A stretch of 64,000 nucleotides of DNA, from positions 68,168,192 to 68,232,191 of the forward strand of contig NC_134877.1 of assembly GCF_041734735.1 (NCBI RefSeq). The letters run 5' to 3'. Within the stretch, counting starts at the first letter, position 1. Every line of letters begins with the position of its first letter. Position numbers and translations under genes: made by a program. Source of the stretch: Babylonia areolata. Taxonomy: Eukaryota > Mollusca > Gastropoda > Neogastropoda > Buccinidae. Shown piece by piece: positions 25,571 to 32,700 of the stretch. Below the pieces are notes generated by a model that was given only the letters and a program-made list of their open reading frames with translations, had not been told where the DNA came from and did no database searches.

Positions 25571-27320
25571 TGCATGCATACATGCACTGTCGCAGCTGAC
25601 TTGCAGAAGTGCACTCAGGCACAACGTACATGCATTCATGCATGATGACAGTACATGCTTTCTCAGCTGACATGTAGAAGCGCACACACACACACAGACA
25701 TGGCATACTTGCATGATCACAGCACTACACGCCTTCTCAGCTGATGTGCAGACTGGTTTGGAGATGAAGCGCTGGCTTGCTGAATGAATAAGTGTGTGGT
25801 TCTCCTGAGGGCTTGCTGGAGATAGTGCAGAATAAAGCTGGTCAGTTTTATAAAATTACAGAATGAAGGTCATCAGTTCTGCAAAGTGTGGATGAAACAA
25901 TTGATTAAGTTCTTGGTGATGCTCAGCACATTACCTTGCAAAACTGAGTATTAATCACTGTCACAGACTGGACAAAATATCTTGACTTAAATGCTCTGTA
26001 CCCAGTGACACAGGAAAGTGAACTGAAAATGAGGGCAGTCATTTATTGTTGCTCCTGAAAGGGTATGCAGCTTTGGGTAACAACGTTGATTGTTTTCCTG
26101 TCAGCTTACATACATGATTGGCACAGAGAAATAAACCCAGAAAATTGTGGTTTCATATAAGATGTGCCCAAACGTTTGGCAAGTTTAATGTTCATGTGTT
26201 CTGTTCAGCAAGTTAAACAACAAAAGAGACATTGCCCAGCGTTGTGTAACTGCCACTTTGTGTTCATACATTATTTCTCATTTTCATTTGTTTGCTCCCT
26301 TTGTTGTATTTGCACGTCAAATGAAACGCATGTGAATAACAGGCACTATCTGAGAGTCCTGTGTTTGAGTCCCCATCACGCTGCCTCGTGTGTTAGGGTC
26401 AGAAATTGATTTGATCTCCCAGGTCAACAATTGTGCAGACATGCTACTACCTTAAACCCCATCTTGTGCATTTGGATGCAGAAGAAATTTGCATGTTAGA
26501 GATCCTGTCATCTCAGCATGCACATTCTTGAAAACAGCCTATGGCTGCAAACATGGTGGGATTAAACCATTCATGCATGTAAAAACCTGCAGATTATCTG
26601 AGTAACTGTGGGAACTGCAGCCCACAAAAAACCAAACCATTCATGCTTGTAAAAACCTGCCAGATTATCTGTGTAAATGTGGGAACTGCAGCCCACAAAA
26701 AAAGAAAAAGAAGACAAGAATATGGGCAGGCTAGTGGCTTCCTTTTGGAGTTCCTGGGTTTGTTATTCTGTACTTTTAACTCAGCTGTATGCAGTCTGAT
26801 GGACTGATATAATTATCAGTGGACACAGTGATTATCTACTGTTTCATTGCTTCTAGCCTAATTATGGTATCTTTTTTTCTTTTCTTTTTTCTCGTTGCAT
26901 AGCAACGTGGAACACTACTATTAATGACAAGGTTTTAACCTTGGTGTAGATTCCCCAGTGTGCAAAGAGTGGACACAAGTTTCACAGTATACATGATTGA
27001 ATGTAAACATTACCAGTGCTGCTGCCAGATCAATGTAGATCCTGTTGAGAAGGTTTTAATTACACAGCATCACAACTTTGACTTTGGGGATGACTTTTCC
27101 ATGCATGACAAGCCAGAAAACAGAGTAAGCATGATGGGACAGGAAAAGTTATTTGATAAATATGATCATCCATGAAATTTGTTGGGTTTTCTTCCTGAAC
27201 ACTTTTTTCCACCAGTGACAAGATTATAGGTGCATAACTGAAAGGTGTACGTTAAAGAAAAGGAAATGTGAAAGCAAACTAAAGCTACCCTTTACCCTTA
27301 CAAGAATACATACATGAATG

Positions 27321-27355
<35 letters not shown>

Positions 27356-30300
27356 TGGCATGTGTGTGTGTGATCCTCCCTGCCTTTGCCTGTCAAATAA
27401 TGCTGCAACTAAGTTCTAGAACCTTGTCTGCTCTGGGCCTGTTCTTTTGTGATTAGAACAAAGCACTTTGAACCACTTTGTTGATTACAGGTTTTCTGCA
27501 GTATTCATAGCGTGTAGTAAAAATGCACTTTCAAATGGACTGGAAAATAAATCACTTGTTAACTGATCATAAATAGCTTGCTCTAATCTCTGGTGCAGTT
27601 CTTTCAGCTCACGTTACTGTAGAGAAAGAAAAAAGATGCATGTCTAGATCAAGGCACATGACTCACTAATAAAGCCTTCTTCTGTTCATTTCCTGGGGAC
27701 ACTTGCCAAGGGCATACAGTTACTGCCATACAATTGTTTTGTAACTTTTTTTTTTTTTTAATTGTGGCCTGCCTCCTTTTGAATAAAATGAAATCATAAT
27801 TTTAAAAAGTCATATTTTGGACTTGACTAGTGTAATTTTCAGTTTGCTGTGTTTTAACTTGGCTTTTCATTGTTGTTTTTTCTCCTGTTTGTTGTCTTAT
27901 TAACTCATTCTACTCCAGGTACAAGTTAACTCTTACCATGATTAATTCCCTGTCGACCAGGTATGAGTGTTCTCGTACCAATACACTATTCTTATTTCCT
28001 TTGTTCTTGCTTGGTACAGTAGGCATTCTAAACTGAACCATTTACAGATTCTGGAAGCATGAAAAGGAAGCTTTGTTAGACCAATTAAATCAACAATTCT
28101 CCATTGATTTTCACCTTTTGTGTGAGCAACCCCACTCTTTAATGCAGTAGTCTCCTGTTGTGCTGGTCCAGAGAAATAGTAGCAGGTATGTAGTTGAGGG
28201 GTAGAATGAGTTAATGTGAACTGGTTTTTTGTTTGGATTTATTTTTCTTTTCTGCCACTATTGTGGAGCAGGCTTTTGCTGTGCTTTCGGTATTTAGTAT
28301 GTACTTGGTTGGTGTTTGTAACGTGATGGTTAAAGTGATCATTTGGTAAAACTACTTCACAGCTGTGCTCAAGGTTCATTCAATGATTCACGTTTTAAGT
28401 GATGAGAATTAATAGGAAGTATTATGATCAAGGTGTGGTTTTCTTTTCTATTCTGAGACTTGTTTATTCAGTGTGTGTGTGTGTTTGTGTGTGTAATTGG
28501 ATTTGATTGGATTTTCTTTTGTTTCTGGGTCCCCAAAACAGTTTTCTGGTGCAAAAATGTTTTGAAACACATCAGAGCATCCTTGTAGGACTTGTGTTAG
28601 TAACAAATGCAAAGTTTATCATTAACTGCTTTTTAAGTCATGGTCTTCAAGGTGATGTGAGGAAACACATATCCCCAAAACAGTTTCTAGTGCAAAAATG
28701 TTTTGAAACACAATCAGAGCATCCTTGTAGGACTTGTGTTAGTAACAAATGCAAAGTTTATCATTAACTGCTTTTTAAGTCATGGTCTTCAAGGTGATGT
28801 GAGGAAACACATATCCCCAAAACAGTTTCTGGTGCAAAAATGTTTTGAAACACATCAGAGCATCCTTGTAGGACTTGTGCTTTTTAAGTCATGGTCTTCA
28901 AGGTGATGTGAGGAAACACATATCCCAAAAACAGTTTTCTAGTGCAAAAATGTTTTGAAACACATCAGAGCATCCTTATAGGACTTGTGTTAGTAACAAA
29001 TGCAAAGTTTATCATTAACTACTTTTTAAGTCATGGTCTTTAAGGTGATGTGAGGAAACACATATCTTTAAAAAAGCAACAACAAAAAAACCAAAAAAAA
29101 CCTTCCCATGACATCAGAGACAGAGAAAGTGCTGACACTTACACATTCTGTTATCCTTTAGACTGCCATGCAAGCCATTCTCAAATTCACTTCCCTGCCC
29201 CTGCCACAAAGGCTGCACCCAAACTGTGTCTAAATATCTCCATCATGTGAAAACTTTTATGTTATTTTGGAATTATTACAGTGGTAGCTTTAGCTTTGCC
29301 AAGGTTCCCCTGACTCATGTGATAACATTGAAACACCATATGTCACCCAGGAGTGTAGTTTTATTGGCTGACTGGAGCATGTCAACAACTGATTATCCAT
29401 GCGTGCAAGCAAAATGGCGATGCCTTGTCCAAGGCCAGTGTGACCAAAAGTAGACATCATGACACAGGATTTAACCATCGCTCAATGAAAATTAAAATGA
29501 ATGCTTGAAGAAGACAAAGATAAACTGCAGTCTGACGATTCTTTGGAAAAGAAGGTGAGGAATATCAGCCTACTCTTCAGCCAAAGAGCTGGACTTTCCT
29601 AGCAGACGGCATTGAATGAGTTGAGGAAAGAACACCCTGTGGGTGACAGACAGGCCTGCGAGAGGCAGCAGAGATGGGGGAGGTATCCGATTACAGTGTG
29701 CAGAGCAATTCATGACACAAGGTGGAGTGGGAAGAGAGGGGGAGGGGCAATGGAGGGGTCATGGTGGTGTGCCTAGTTTCAGGTCAGTGGGTTTGACATA
29801 GGGCTGATTTCGATCCAGATATTTCTTTGTTTGGGATGGTGTGTGTGTTTGAGAATTTGTTTCTTTGTTTGGGATGGTGTGTGTGTTTGAGAATTTGTTT
29901 CTTTGTTTGGGTTGGTGTGTGTGTTTGAGAATTTGTTTCTTTGTTTGGGATGGTGTGTGTGTTTGAGAATTTGTTTCTTTGTTTGGGATGGTGTGTGTGT
30001 TTGAGAATTTGTTTCTTTGTTTGGGTTGGTGTGTGTGTTTGAGAATTTGTTTCTTTGTTTCTCTCCTTTTTTTCTTTTCTTTTTTTTTTGTATTTAAAAA
30101 ATTCTTGTGGATCACATGTTCATTTAATCATAACAAAATATTTGCCCCTTCATTTTCCTTTTGGAAAATATATTTTTTACTTGTGTCAGTTGAGAAATAA
30201 ATCCAGAATATTTTTCTCTGAACACCTACCTGTTTTTTGTGTGAAAATTTCCCAGCAAATAGGATTCAGTTATTTGCCAAATCCCTTGGCAGGCTAAGGG

Positions 30301-32368
30301 TTAAGACTTTTAACTTGTGTATATATGTGTGTGTGTGTGTGTGTGTGTAAAGGAATAACATTCATATTTATGCACATACATGCAGTCATTCACATGCACA
30401 CATGCTTGGTGACATCACAGTGCTCTCACCATGGCAGGCCATTCAAATGAGATTTCATGGCAGCATATTGTGCATAGTATCATGCACTTTTATGATTTTG
30501 AATAGCGTTTAATTTCTCATTTCAGAGTGGTTGTTGCATGACTTTACAAAGTTTAAAACCTTTTTTCGTTTTTACCTTTAAGATATTGAAGGTATGATCA
30601 GGTGAAGAATGTTGCCAAAGTGACTTGTTCCTTTTTTCCCCATTCATTATCATAATCAGTATACTTCTTTTGACTATTCACTCCAGTCATGATTTACACA
30701 TTTTGTATTATCTATACTGTTGTATCCTCAGACTGAAGACACAGCTCATATACTCCATCATGCTTCAGTAAACTTTGTCCTTGATCAGTGCTTCTATAAA
30801 AATCCATCTCATTCATATTCATGTTATTTAAACTAGAGTGTTTATCCCATTTCTCCAAGAGTGGTATCGGTAATATTGACGTAGTGGTGCTGCCCAGTGG
30901 AATGAATGAACAAATCTTCTTATTTATGAGGTATATATTTTAACAGTATTTCCAAGCAGTCTCTGCAACCAGTCATAGGCATTTTATTAAAGTGATGGAG
31001 ACAAGGTTCAGTTGTAAAGTTTCAGACACTTATCATCCAGATTATTCACAGACACCTCAGCAGGAAGTCCATTGCTTTTGGAAAGCACACACCATTTATC
31101 CATATTATTCACGGACAGATATGCTGTAAGCTCAAGGGTTTGGAAAGTACACACCATTTATCCATACTATTCACGGACAGATATGCTGTAAGCTCAAGAG
31201 TTTGGAAAGCACACACCATTTATCCATATTATTCACAGACAGATATGCTGTAAGCTCAAGAGTTTGGAAAGCACACACCATTTATCCATATTATTCACGG
31301 ACAGATATGCTGTAAGCTCAAGAGTTTGGAAAGCACACACAGAGATGCCAACAGTTACGATTTCGTCATATTTTGTTACACTCGATCGCAGTTTGTTCCA
31401 ACATTTTGCCAGTACAAATTGTTCCCACGAGTTCATTTTTTATCATAGCTTGGTCGCTTGCTTTCATGTCGTAACATTACCTGGACGCCTTAGACCTATC
31501 GATCACGAGGCCAGGGCAGTCACTACTAACCTTGGTCTCACATGATGATGAAACGGCATCAAGTGGACCAATCAGCTTAACTGTTTGCCTGAACAAGAGA
31601 GAACCTGGCTAAATCAAGTTGTGTCTCAGTCAAACAGCGCCAGTGACCGGGATAAATGCACGTTTGCTGATGTGGCTCGGAGTCCGAGTGTTTCTACCAA
31701 ATTCAAAATGTTCCTACCAAATTTCCTGATAGTTCCTACAAACACTTGACAGGGGTTGGCGTCTCTGCACACACTAAACATCCAGATTATTTACTCTAAT
31801 TACAGACGACACATCAGCTGTGAATTCAGTGGATCTGGAAAATGCACACTGATCATCCAGATTGTTCACAGACAAATTAGATGTAAGCTTATGTGGGTTC
31901 CTCCAACCCCACCCCTGCACCCGAAACACCTCTATTATTTCCAGCTGGAATACAGCTCTGCCACCACCTCCCCACCAGCCTCCCAGTACACTTGTCTGTC
32001 AACTTGACTATCAGTCTATTCACTGTGTATCTTTCTTTTTTTTTTTTTTCCTTTTCCTTTTTTTTTTTTTCTTTTTTTTTTTCATCTTGCAGGATGTGAT
32101 GGTGGTAGGGGAGCCCACGCTGATGGGCGGAGAGTTTGGGGACGAAGACGAGCGCCTCATCACCCGGCTGGAGAACACCCAGTTCGAAGGCACGGGGGTG
32201 GGGGGGCCAGACCCGGACGAGGGTGGTGGGGTGGTGGAGAAGAAGTTCTCCAACTCCCCAGCCTGGGGTGGCCAGGGGGACAAGAAGACCCCGCCCATCT
32301 CCTCCTCGGCCGCCGGACCCCCTCCTCCCCCAACTGGGAACCCGGAGACGGAGATAAAGACAGAGTGA
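2176..32368 (+). CDS. LDB1: LIM domain-binding protein (LDB1/CLIM/Chip family), whole coding span, 8 exons
   Basis: Nuclear adaptor that dimerises and bridges LIM-homeodomain and LMO proteins to enhancer complexes (family knowledge). Join 2176-2394, 6807-6909, 8647-8819, 12318-12440, 16910-16996, 18779-18908, 20853-21007, 32093-32368. All introns are GT-AG and the phases agree, giving 1,266 nt = 421 aa plus stop, near the usual family length. Order of parts: Met/Pro/Asn-rich N-terminus (1-55), start of homology at DYRIHELNKRL, self-association domain (about 60-275, with LWWDAF, FCLEDGPKRYT, DCDQASMVTQHGKPMF, RQHRELIPR, CVILEPMQELMSRHK, FQKWQRMVAP), nuclear signal KRRKRK (286-291), then the LIM-interaction domain (331-360, GEPTLMGGEFGDEDERLITR) and a Gly/Pro-rich tail. 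The start is the first ATG of exon 1 and opens the conserved frame. Intron 7 holds an alternative last exon. Confidence 0.95.
2395..6806 (+). other. LDB1 intron 1
   Basis: 4.4 kb, T-rich, with no coding signal. Holds poly-C/CA near 2,725-2,760, poly-C at 5,173-5,192, a GT run at 5,336-5,367, another GT/GC-rich run near 6,003-6,045, TTCA/ATTCA-rich stretches (3,020-3,220 and 6,380-6,460), and a 500-bp block at 3,640-4,150 with several AGGTCA-like hexamers. Confidence 0.6.
6807..6909 (+). CDS. LDB1: LDB1 coding exon 2
   Basis: Phase 0 in, phase 1 out. Encodes ESDNLWWDAFATEFFEDD then ASLTLTFCLEDGPKRY, almost identical to vertebrate LDB1 over this block. Acceptor TTTCAG, donor GTATGT. Confidence 0.95.
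7180..7342 (-). mobile_element. tRNA-derived SINE head
   Basis: Read on the minus strand: a pol III A-box-like TGGCCTAGTGGTAATGCG followed by a B-box-like GGTTTGAGTCC, the layout of a tRNA-derived SINE. No cloverleaf of a working tRNA. The 5' boundary is uncertain. Confidence 0.55.
7752..8035 (+). mobile_element. SINE family A, copy 1
   Basis: Starts with an A-box-like GTGGCAGAATCGGG and a B-box-like GGGTTTGAGGCCC. The body (ending ...CACTGCCCCAATGGC...) aligns by eye with copies at 20,545-20,832 (+) and 61,030-61,270 (-). Three diverged copies in 64 kb establish it as a dispersed family. Confidence 0.75.
8480..8625. repeat. Fold-back (inverted repeat) element
   Basis: Two arms of about 45-60 nt pair imperfectly around a short AT-rich loop. 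The best stem is GAATGTTCCTAA with TTAGGAACATTC; the outer arms pair GCAGTGCTAAG with CTTAGCGCTGC. It looks like a fold-back MITE; a small-RNA hairpin is the alternative. It ends 21 bp before the exon-3 acceptor. Confidence 0.6.
8647..8819 (+). CDS. LDB1: LDB1 coding exon 3
   Basis: Completes Thr of GPKRYT, then IGRTLIPRYFRSIFEGG, LHYVLRHTKESFHN and DCDQASMVTQHGKPMFPY. Ends phase 0 at TAT before donor GTGAGT. The exon end and donor (CCCTATGTGAGTG) are echoed many times in the intron that follows. Confidence 0.95.
9293..9382 (+). repeat. Tandem duplication, ~50 bp unit x2
   Basis: Two adjacent near-identical copies containing CCTATAACGTGTATCATAAG, with one T/C difference in the preceding CCACCCTTAT(T/C)TTCC. 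Confidence 0.85.
9515..9790. other. Unrecognised insert within the donor-like minisatellite
   Basis: Sequence of different character from its surroundings (GC-balanced, with CCAATCAAA and TTTCGCGCGGC) splits the minisatellite. No ORF, no clear terminal repeat, and no other copy in the window. Probably an inserted dispersed repeat of unknown class. Confidence 0.35.
11823..12062 (-). repeat. Dispersed repeat fragment, SINE-like
   Basis: The minus-strand text ends in GATGGTCATAGTCGAAAAC and has no coding homology I recognise. It resembles dispersed molluscan repeats by memory only; no second copy occurs in this window. Confidence 0.35.
12152..12200. repeat. (AT)n(GT)n microsatellite
   Basis: An uninterrupted TA run passes into a TG run just upstream of the exon-4 region. 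Confidence 0.95.
12318..12440 (+). CDS. LDB1: LDB1 coding exon 4
   Basis: 41 codons, phase 0-0: VITEGRLLLEFTFDDLMRIR, then SWHFAIRQHRELIPRTVIGM and Q. Acceptor CCTAAAG is weak (an A-rich AAAG), donor GTCAGT. Homologous to vertebrate EGRLYLEFMFDDMMRI and RQHRELIPRS. Confidence 0.95.
12977..14019 (+). mobile_element. Non-autonomous piggyBac-like element, TTAA-bounded
   Basis: Bounded by TTAA at 12,977-12,980 and 14,016-14,019, the piggyBac target. The left end CCCCTAGGCTGCC and the reverse complement of the right end CCCTTTCGCTGCC form imperfect 13-bp terminal inverted repeats. Near the left end ATGACGAGATAACTCGTCAT, an 8+4+8 palindrome, occurs twice (12,997-13,016 and 13,044-13,063). A degenerate acidic-peptide-like stretch (about 13,340-13,460, + strand) may be a transposase N-terminus remnant. 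The right end resembles that at 30,105-30,304. Confidence 0.7.
14100..16300 (-). mobile_element. piggyBac transposon relic (PGBD-like), body
   Basis: Minus-strand order: an acidic N-terminal region (about 16,214-15,950, ALELIHEIRSDDEDAV and SDSDSDF), a middle segment (about 15,690-15,545: TFLAILIHKEIVKKPRIVD and MLKRNRFRAILPHL), then the catalytic part and Cys-rich tail (15,444-14,390). The linker normally found between RFRAILPHL and LFKTVYILKQN is absent. Candidate outer TTAA sites are 14,016 and 16,500, but terminal repeats were not convincing. Inserted antisense in LDB1 intron 4. Confidence 0.8.
14461..15444 (-). pseudogene. piggyBac transposase catalytic region (DDE_Tnp_1_7-like), broken copy
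   Basis: DNA transposase of the piggyBac type. The open stretch (327 codons) shows NICIDEALCPWRGQSSFRVY with the first catalytic Asp, YVLYVDNYYYCSPTLAHSLT with the second, and NMAGVDRSDQMISYMLMHRK with the third, followed by a TIKWWKKLAFHFL-type helix and the start of the Cys-rich tail (CLTCKHQHF, CVVCYAKDK). The tail continues in another frame (CRKCQKALCAVPCFVIYH, about 14,460-14,410), so one frameshift lies near 14,480-14,510. The apparent ATG at 15,444 is probably not the true start: TTTCAG directly before CTCTTCAAG looks like a 3' splice site, and N-terminal parts lie upstream. Confidence 0.85.
16910..16996 (+). CDS. LDB1: LDB1 coding exon 5
   Basis: 29 codons, phase 0-0: QPVDPAMMEQMSKNITRQGL, then TNYTLNFLR before donor GTGAGA. 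The acceptor is a tandem CAGCAG, so the exon may start at 16,910 or 16,913, adding or skipping one Gln. Confidence 0.93.
17295..17985. mobile_element. Possible hAT-like non-autonomous element
   Basis: Left end CAGGCATCAGAAT and the reverse complement of the right end, CAGGCTTCAGGAT, match at most positions. Flanks GTTGTT and GTCGTT agree at 5 of 6 bases. The interior has a C/G-rich hairpin (GGGGGGCTTCGACCCCC) and a GGGCATTGCCCC motif also seen in the element at 54,935-55,937. Tentative. Confidence 0.4.
18640..18778 (+). repeat. ~67-bp tandem repeat carrying decoy 3' splice sites
   Basis: TTTAGCTGTGCATGAT (AG at 18,642-18,643), TTTCAGCTGTGCGTGAT (AG at 18,711-18,712) and the real TTTAGCTGTGTGTGAT (AG at 18,777-18,778) are spaced 69 and 66 bp apart. 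Each decoy would also encode LC(M/V)I like the exon, but the reading then meets a stop before the true exon. Confidence 0.75.
18779..18908 (+). CDS. LDB1: LDB1 coding exon 6
   Basis: Phase 0 in, phase 1 out. LCVILEPMQELMSRHKAYGL, NPRDCLKTTLFQKWQRMVAP, VGK; close to vertebrate LDB1. Acceptor GTTTAG, donor GTTGGT. Confidence 0.95.
19630..19800. repeat. Compound microsatellite (ATT)n, (CT)n, (AT)n
   Basis: TTATTATTA run at 19,631-19,656, then CT repeats from 19,741 and TA repeats to about 19,796. It lies just upstream of a SINE-B copy. Confidence 0.95.
19821..19946 (+). mobile_element. SINE-B copy 1 (~125 bp)
   Basis: Begins AAGGCCTGACTAAGCGCG and ends with CTGATACTGATACTGAT. Near-identical to 23,745-23,867, with a reversed copy at 44,334-44,464 and a diverged copy at 47,539-47,655. 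Confidence 0.85.
20545..20832 (+). mobile_element. SINE family A, copy 2
   Basis: A-box-like GTGGCAGAATGGGTTAGGC, B-box-like GGGTTCAGGGCCC, then a body shared with 7,752-8,035, ending at the ...GACGTGTGACC tail about 20 bp before the exon-7 start. Confidence 0.8.
20853..21007 (+). CDS. LDB1: LDB1 coding exon 7 (nuclear signal)
   Basis: Phase 1 in, phase 0 out. ESARPPSKRRKRKGSASNNS, GAGNNNRDVPPSGKQKRSPG, PHGFNLGSSVPG. KRRKRK is the family's nuclear-localisation motif. Acceptor TCCACAG, donor GTAAAC. This donor can join either the alternative exon at 24,698 or the LIM-interaction exon at 32,093; both are phase 0. Confidence 0.95.
21510..22062 (-). mobile_element. SINE-C, minus strand
   Basis: On the minus strand it starts with a tRNA-like head (A-box TAGCCGAATGGTTAAAGCG, B-box GGTTCGAATCT) and runs through TTTGGATATTTTATATAGCG-side text to a GATTGATTGATT tail at 21,510. 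A decayed piece of the same family is at 26,330-26,600 on the + strand. Confidence 0.75.
22540..23740 (+). repeat. GTTCAT-rich minisatellite, main block
   Basis: About 1.2 kb of 17-27 bp units on the theme AGCTTGTTCATCYCATTCCT, with higher-order alternation of TTCATTCATYC. The long open frames across it are repeat artefacts. The array resumes at 23,880 after a SINE-B insertion. Confidence 0.95.
23745..23867 (+). mobile_element. SINE-B copy 2, inserted in the minisatellite
   Basis: Near-identical to 19,821-19,946; ends in GAAACTGAAACT. GTTCAT-type units lie on both sides, so the SINE entered an existing array. Confidence 0.85.
23880..24110 (+). repeat. GTTCAT-rich minisatellite, distal block
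   Basis: Continues the 22,540 array with a more regular ~22-bp unit (TTCATCCCATTCCCAGCTTG, four or five near-identical copies), then decays. Confidence 0.9.
24222..24258. repeat. Poly-T tract
   Basis: About 37 consecutive T residues, 440 bp upstream of the alternative exon acceptor. Confidence 0.95.
24698..24862 (+). CDS. LDB1: LDB1 alternative terminal exon (isoform without LIM-interaction domain)
   Basis: A strong acceptor (GTTTGTCTTGTAG) precedes 54 in-frame codons and TGA: AEKTTKSKKKKKKTEELTEN, SEALHCNGLDPVLPVVRTCF, DSCDSSEGSSLTQT. Exon 7 ends phase 0, so this exon reads on directly, giving a predicted 384-aa protein with dimerisation domain and nuclear signal but no LIM-interaction domain. 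AATAAA follows at 25,076-25,081, about 215 nt after the stop. The Lys run gives an extra basic patch. LID-less splice forms are known in vertebrate CLIM/Ldb genes; that this exon is expressed is an inference. A donor-like GTGAGG at 24,803 would alternatively make it a 35-codon phase 0-0 cassette. Confidence 0.7.
   Translation, partial: AEKTTKSKKKKKKTEELTENSEALHCNGLDPVLPVVRTCFDSCDSSEGSSLTQT
25076..25081 (+). terminator. AATAAA polyadenylation signal for the short LDB1 isoform
   Basis: Canonical AATAAA about 215 nt after the alternative stop at 24,860-24,862; supports a terminal rather than cassette exon. Confidence 0.6.
25514..25567. repeat. (CA)n microsatellite
   Basis: About 27 uninterrupted CA units. 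Open frames on both strands across it (HTHT, VCVC) are artefacts. Confidence 0.97.
26330..26600 (+). mobile_element. SINE-C, decayed + strand copy
   Basis: The order GTTAGAGATCCTGTCATC, CAGCATGCACATTC, ACAGCCTATGGCTGC, CATGGTGGGATTAAACC parallels the reverse complement of 21,700-21,900. Confidence 0.55.
26563..26700 (+). repeat. Tandem duplication, ~67 bp x2
   Basis: Two adjacent copies beginning AAACCATTCATGC and ending ACTGCAGCCCACAAAAA, with small differences. Confidence 0.85.
27900..28214. mobile_element. TTAA-bounded MITE (piggyBac-like), 315 bp
   Basis: Starts TTAACTCATTCTACTCC; the reverse complement of its end is TTAACTCATTCTACCCC (16 of 17 match). TTAA at both ends and long near-perfect TIRs mark a non-autonomous cut-and-paste element. 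Inner GGTACAAG/GGTATGAG and CTCGTACC motifs may be subterminal repeats. Confidence 0.8.
28533..29067 (+). repeat. ~142-bp tandem repeat, four copies
   Basis: Units start near 28,533, 28,675, 28,816 and 28,926 with CCAAAACAGTTTCTGGTGC. Unit 3 lacks about 33 bp (the GTTAGTAACAAATGC segment). Very high identity suggests recent origin. Confidence 0.95.
29822..30060 (+). repeat. 38-bp tandem repeat, about six copies
   Basis: Unit built of TTCTTTGTTTGGGATGG followed by TGTGTGTGTTTGAGAATTTG. Units alternate GGGATGG and GGGTTGG in a repeating order, hinting at a 114-bp higher-order unit. Confidence 0.95.
30105..30304 (+). mobile_element. piggyBac-like element right end (fragment)
   Basis: Ends GGCAGGCTAAGGGTTAA (TTAA at 30,301-30,304), whose reverse complement matches the left end at 12,977 at 14 of 17 positions. 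Upstream text (CTGTTTTTTGTG, CAGCAAATAGGATTCA) parallels the right end of the 12,977-14,019 element. No left end found; the 38-bp array replaces it. Confidence 0.6.
31020..31890 (+). repeat. ~62-bp tandem repeat array (interrupted)
   Basis: Four near-identical units between about 31,078 and 31,332 (GGAAAGCACACACCATTTAT, ATTATTCACGGACAGATATG), with decayed units before (31,020) and after (31,770-31,890). A 426-bp element splits the array at 31,341. Confidence 0.9.
31341..31766. mobile_element. hAT-type MITE with 8-bp target duplication
   Basis: The ends AGAGATGCCAAC and (reverse complement) AGAGACGCCAAC are inverted repeats; with the neighbouring C they read CAGAG, the hAT style. The 8-bp flanks GCACACAC (31,333-31,340 and 31,767-31,774) are identical. 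The array being CA-rich slightly weakens the duplication evidence. No coding capacity. Confidence 0.7.
32093..32368 (+). CDS. LDB1: LDB1 coding exon 8 (LIM-interaction domain, stop)
   Basis: 91 codons plus TGA. DVMVVGEPTLMGGEFGDEDE, then RLITRLENTQFEG is the LIM-interaction domain, near-identical to vertebrates. The tail is Gly/Pro/Asp-rich (GTGVGGPDPDEGGGVV, SSSAAGPPPPPTGNPE) and diverged. A long T/C tract and TTGCAG precede it. Confidence 0.97.
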   Translation, partial: DVMVVGEPTLMGGEFGDEDERLITRLENTQFEGTGVGGPDPDEGGGVVEKKFSNSPAWGGQGDKKTPPISSSAAGPPPPPTGNPETEIKTE

Positions 32369-32700
32369 CTGTCCCACTCCCCCTTCCAGCTCCCATGATT
32401 CCCACACACACCTACCCCCTCTATATCCCCTCCGTTATCTGGGCTGAAGGGCTCAAGATAATGATTAGGGAGGGAGATCTTTCTTCATCCAAGACGCTGG
32501 AGGGGCATGTTGGACAAACAGGCAAATCGTGGTCTGCAGGAGGAAAGAACCAACACTGGAAGAGCAAGTCCACCTCCCCTTCCCCTACCTACCTACCCAC
32601 CCTTTTCCTTCTGTTTTTTTTGGGGGGAGTGGGGGGTTGGGGTTTTTTTTGTTTGTTTTGTTTTTTGGTTTTTTTTCATAAATAAAATGTTTGGGGGTTT
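32369..32700 (+). other. LDB1: LDB1 3' UTR (minimal)
   Basis: Non-coding from the TGA at 32,366-32,368 to just beyond AATAAA at 32,681-32,686. Contains a G/T-rich stretch. Confidence 0.55.
32681..32686 (+). terminator. AATAAA polyadenylation signal, long LDB1 isoform
   Basis: First AATAAA after the stop. Further AATAAA copies at 33,541-33,546 and 37,947-37,952 allow longer 3' ends. Confidence 0.5.

Larger units (their letters stand above)
21008..32092 (+). other. LDB1 intron 7 (11 kb), contains an alternative terminal exon
   Basis: Besides the alternative exon (24,698-24,862) it holds SINE-C copies, a 1.5-kb GTTCAT-rich minisatellite split by a SINE-B, poly-T (about 24,222-24,258), a (CA)n run (25,514-25,567), a TTAA-bounded MITE (27,900-28,214), 142-bp and 38-bp tandem arrays, a piggyBac-like end (30,105-30,304) and a 62-bp array split by a hAT-type MITE. 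25,600-26,300 and 30,300-31,000 are AT-rich without visible features. Confidence 0.6.

Noticed and set aside
28533-29067. CRISPR-like array
   Set aside because: Units are contiguous near-identical copies of 142 bp with no short repeat plus unique spacers; the genome is eukaryotic.
29759-30115. 118-codon Lys/Thr/Asn-rich minus-strand frame
   Set aside because: It is the 38-bp tandem repeat read in reverse, with the repeat period visible in the peptide.
31889-32409. Minus-strand frames of 129-172 codons over the last LDB1 exon
   Set aside because: Antisense shadows of a GC-rich conserved exon; no splice or start support.
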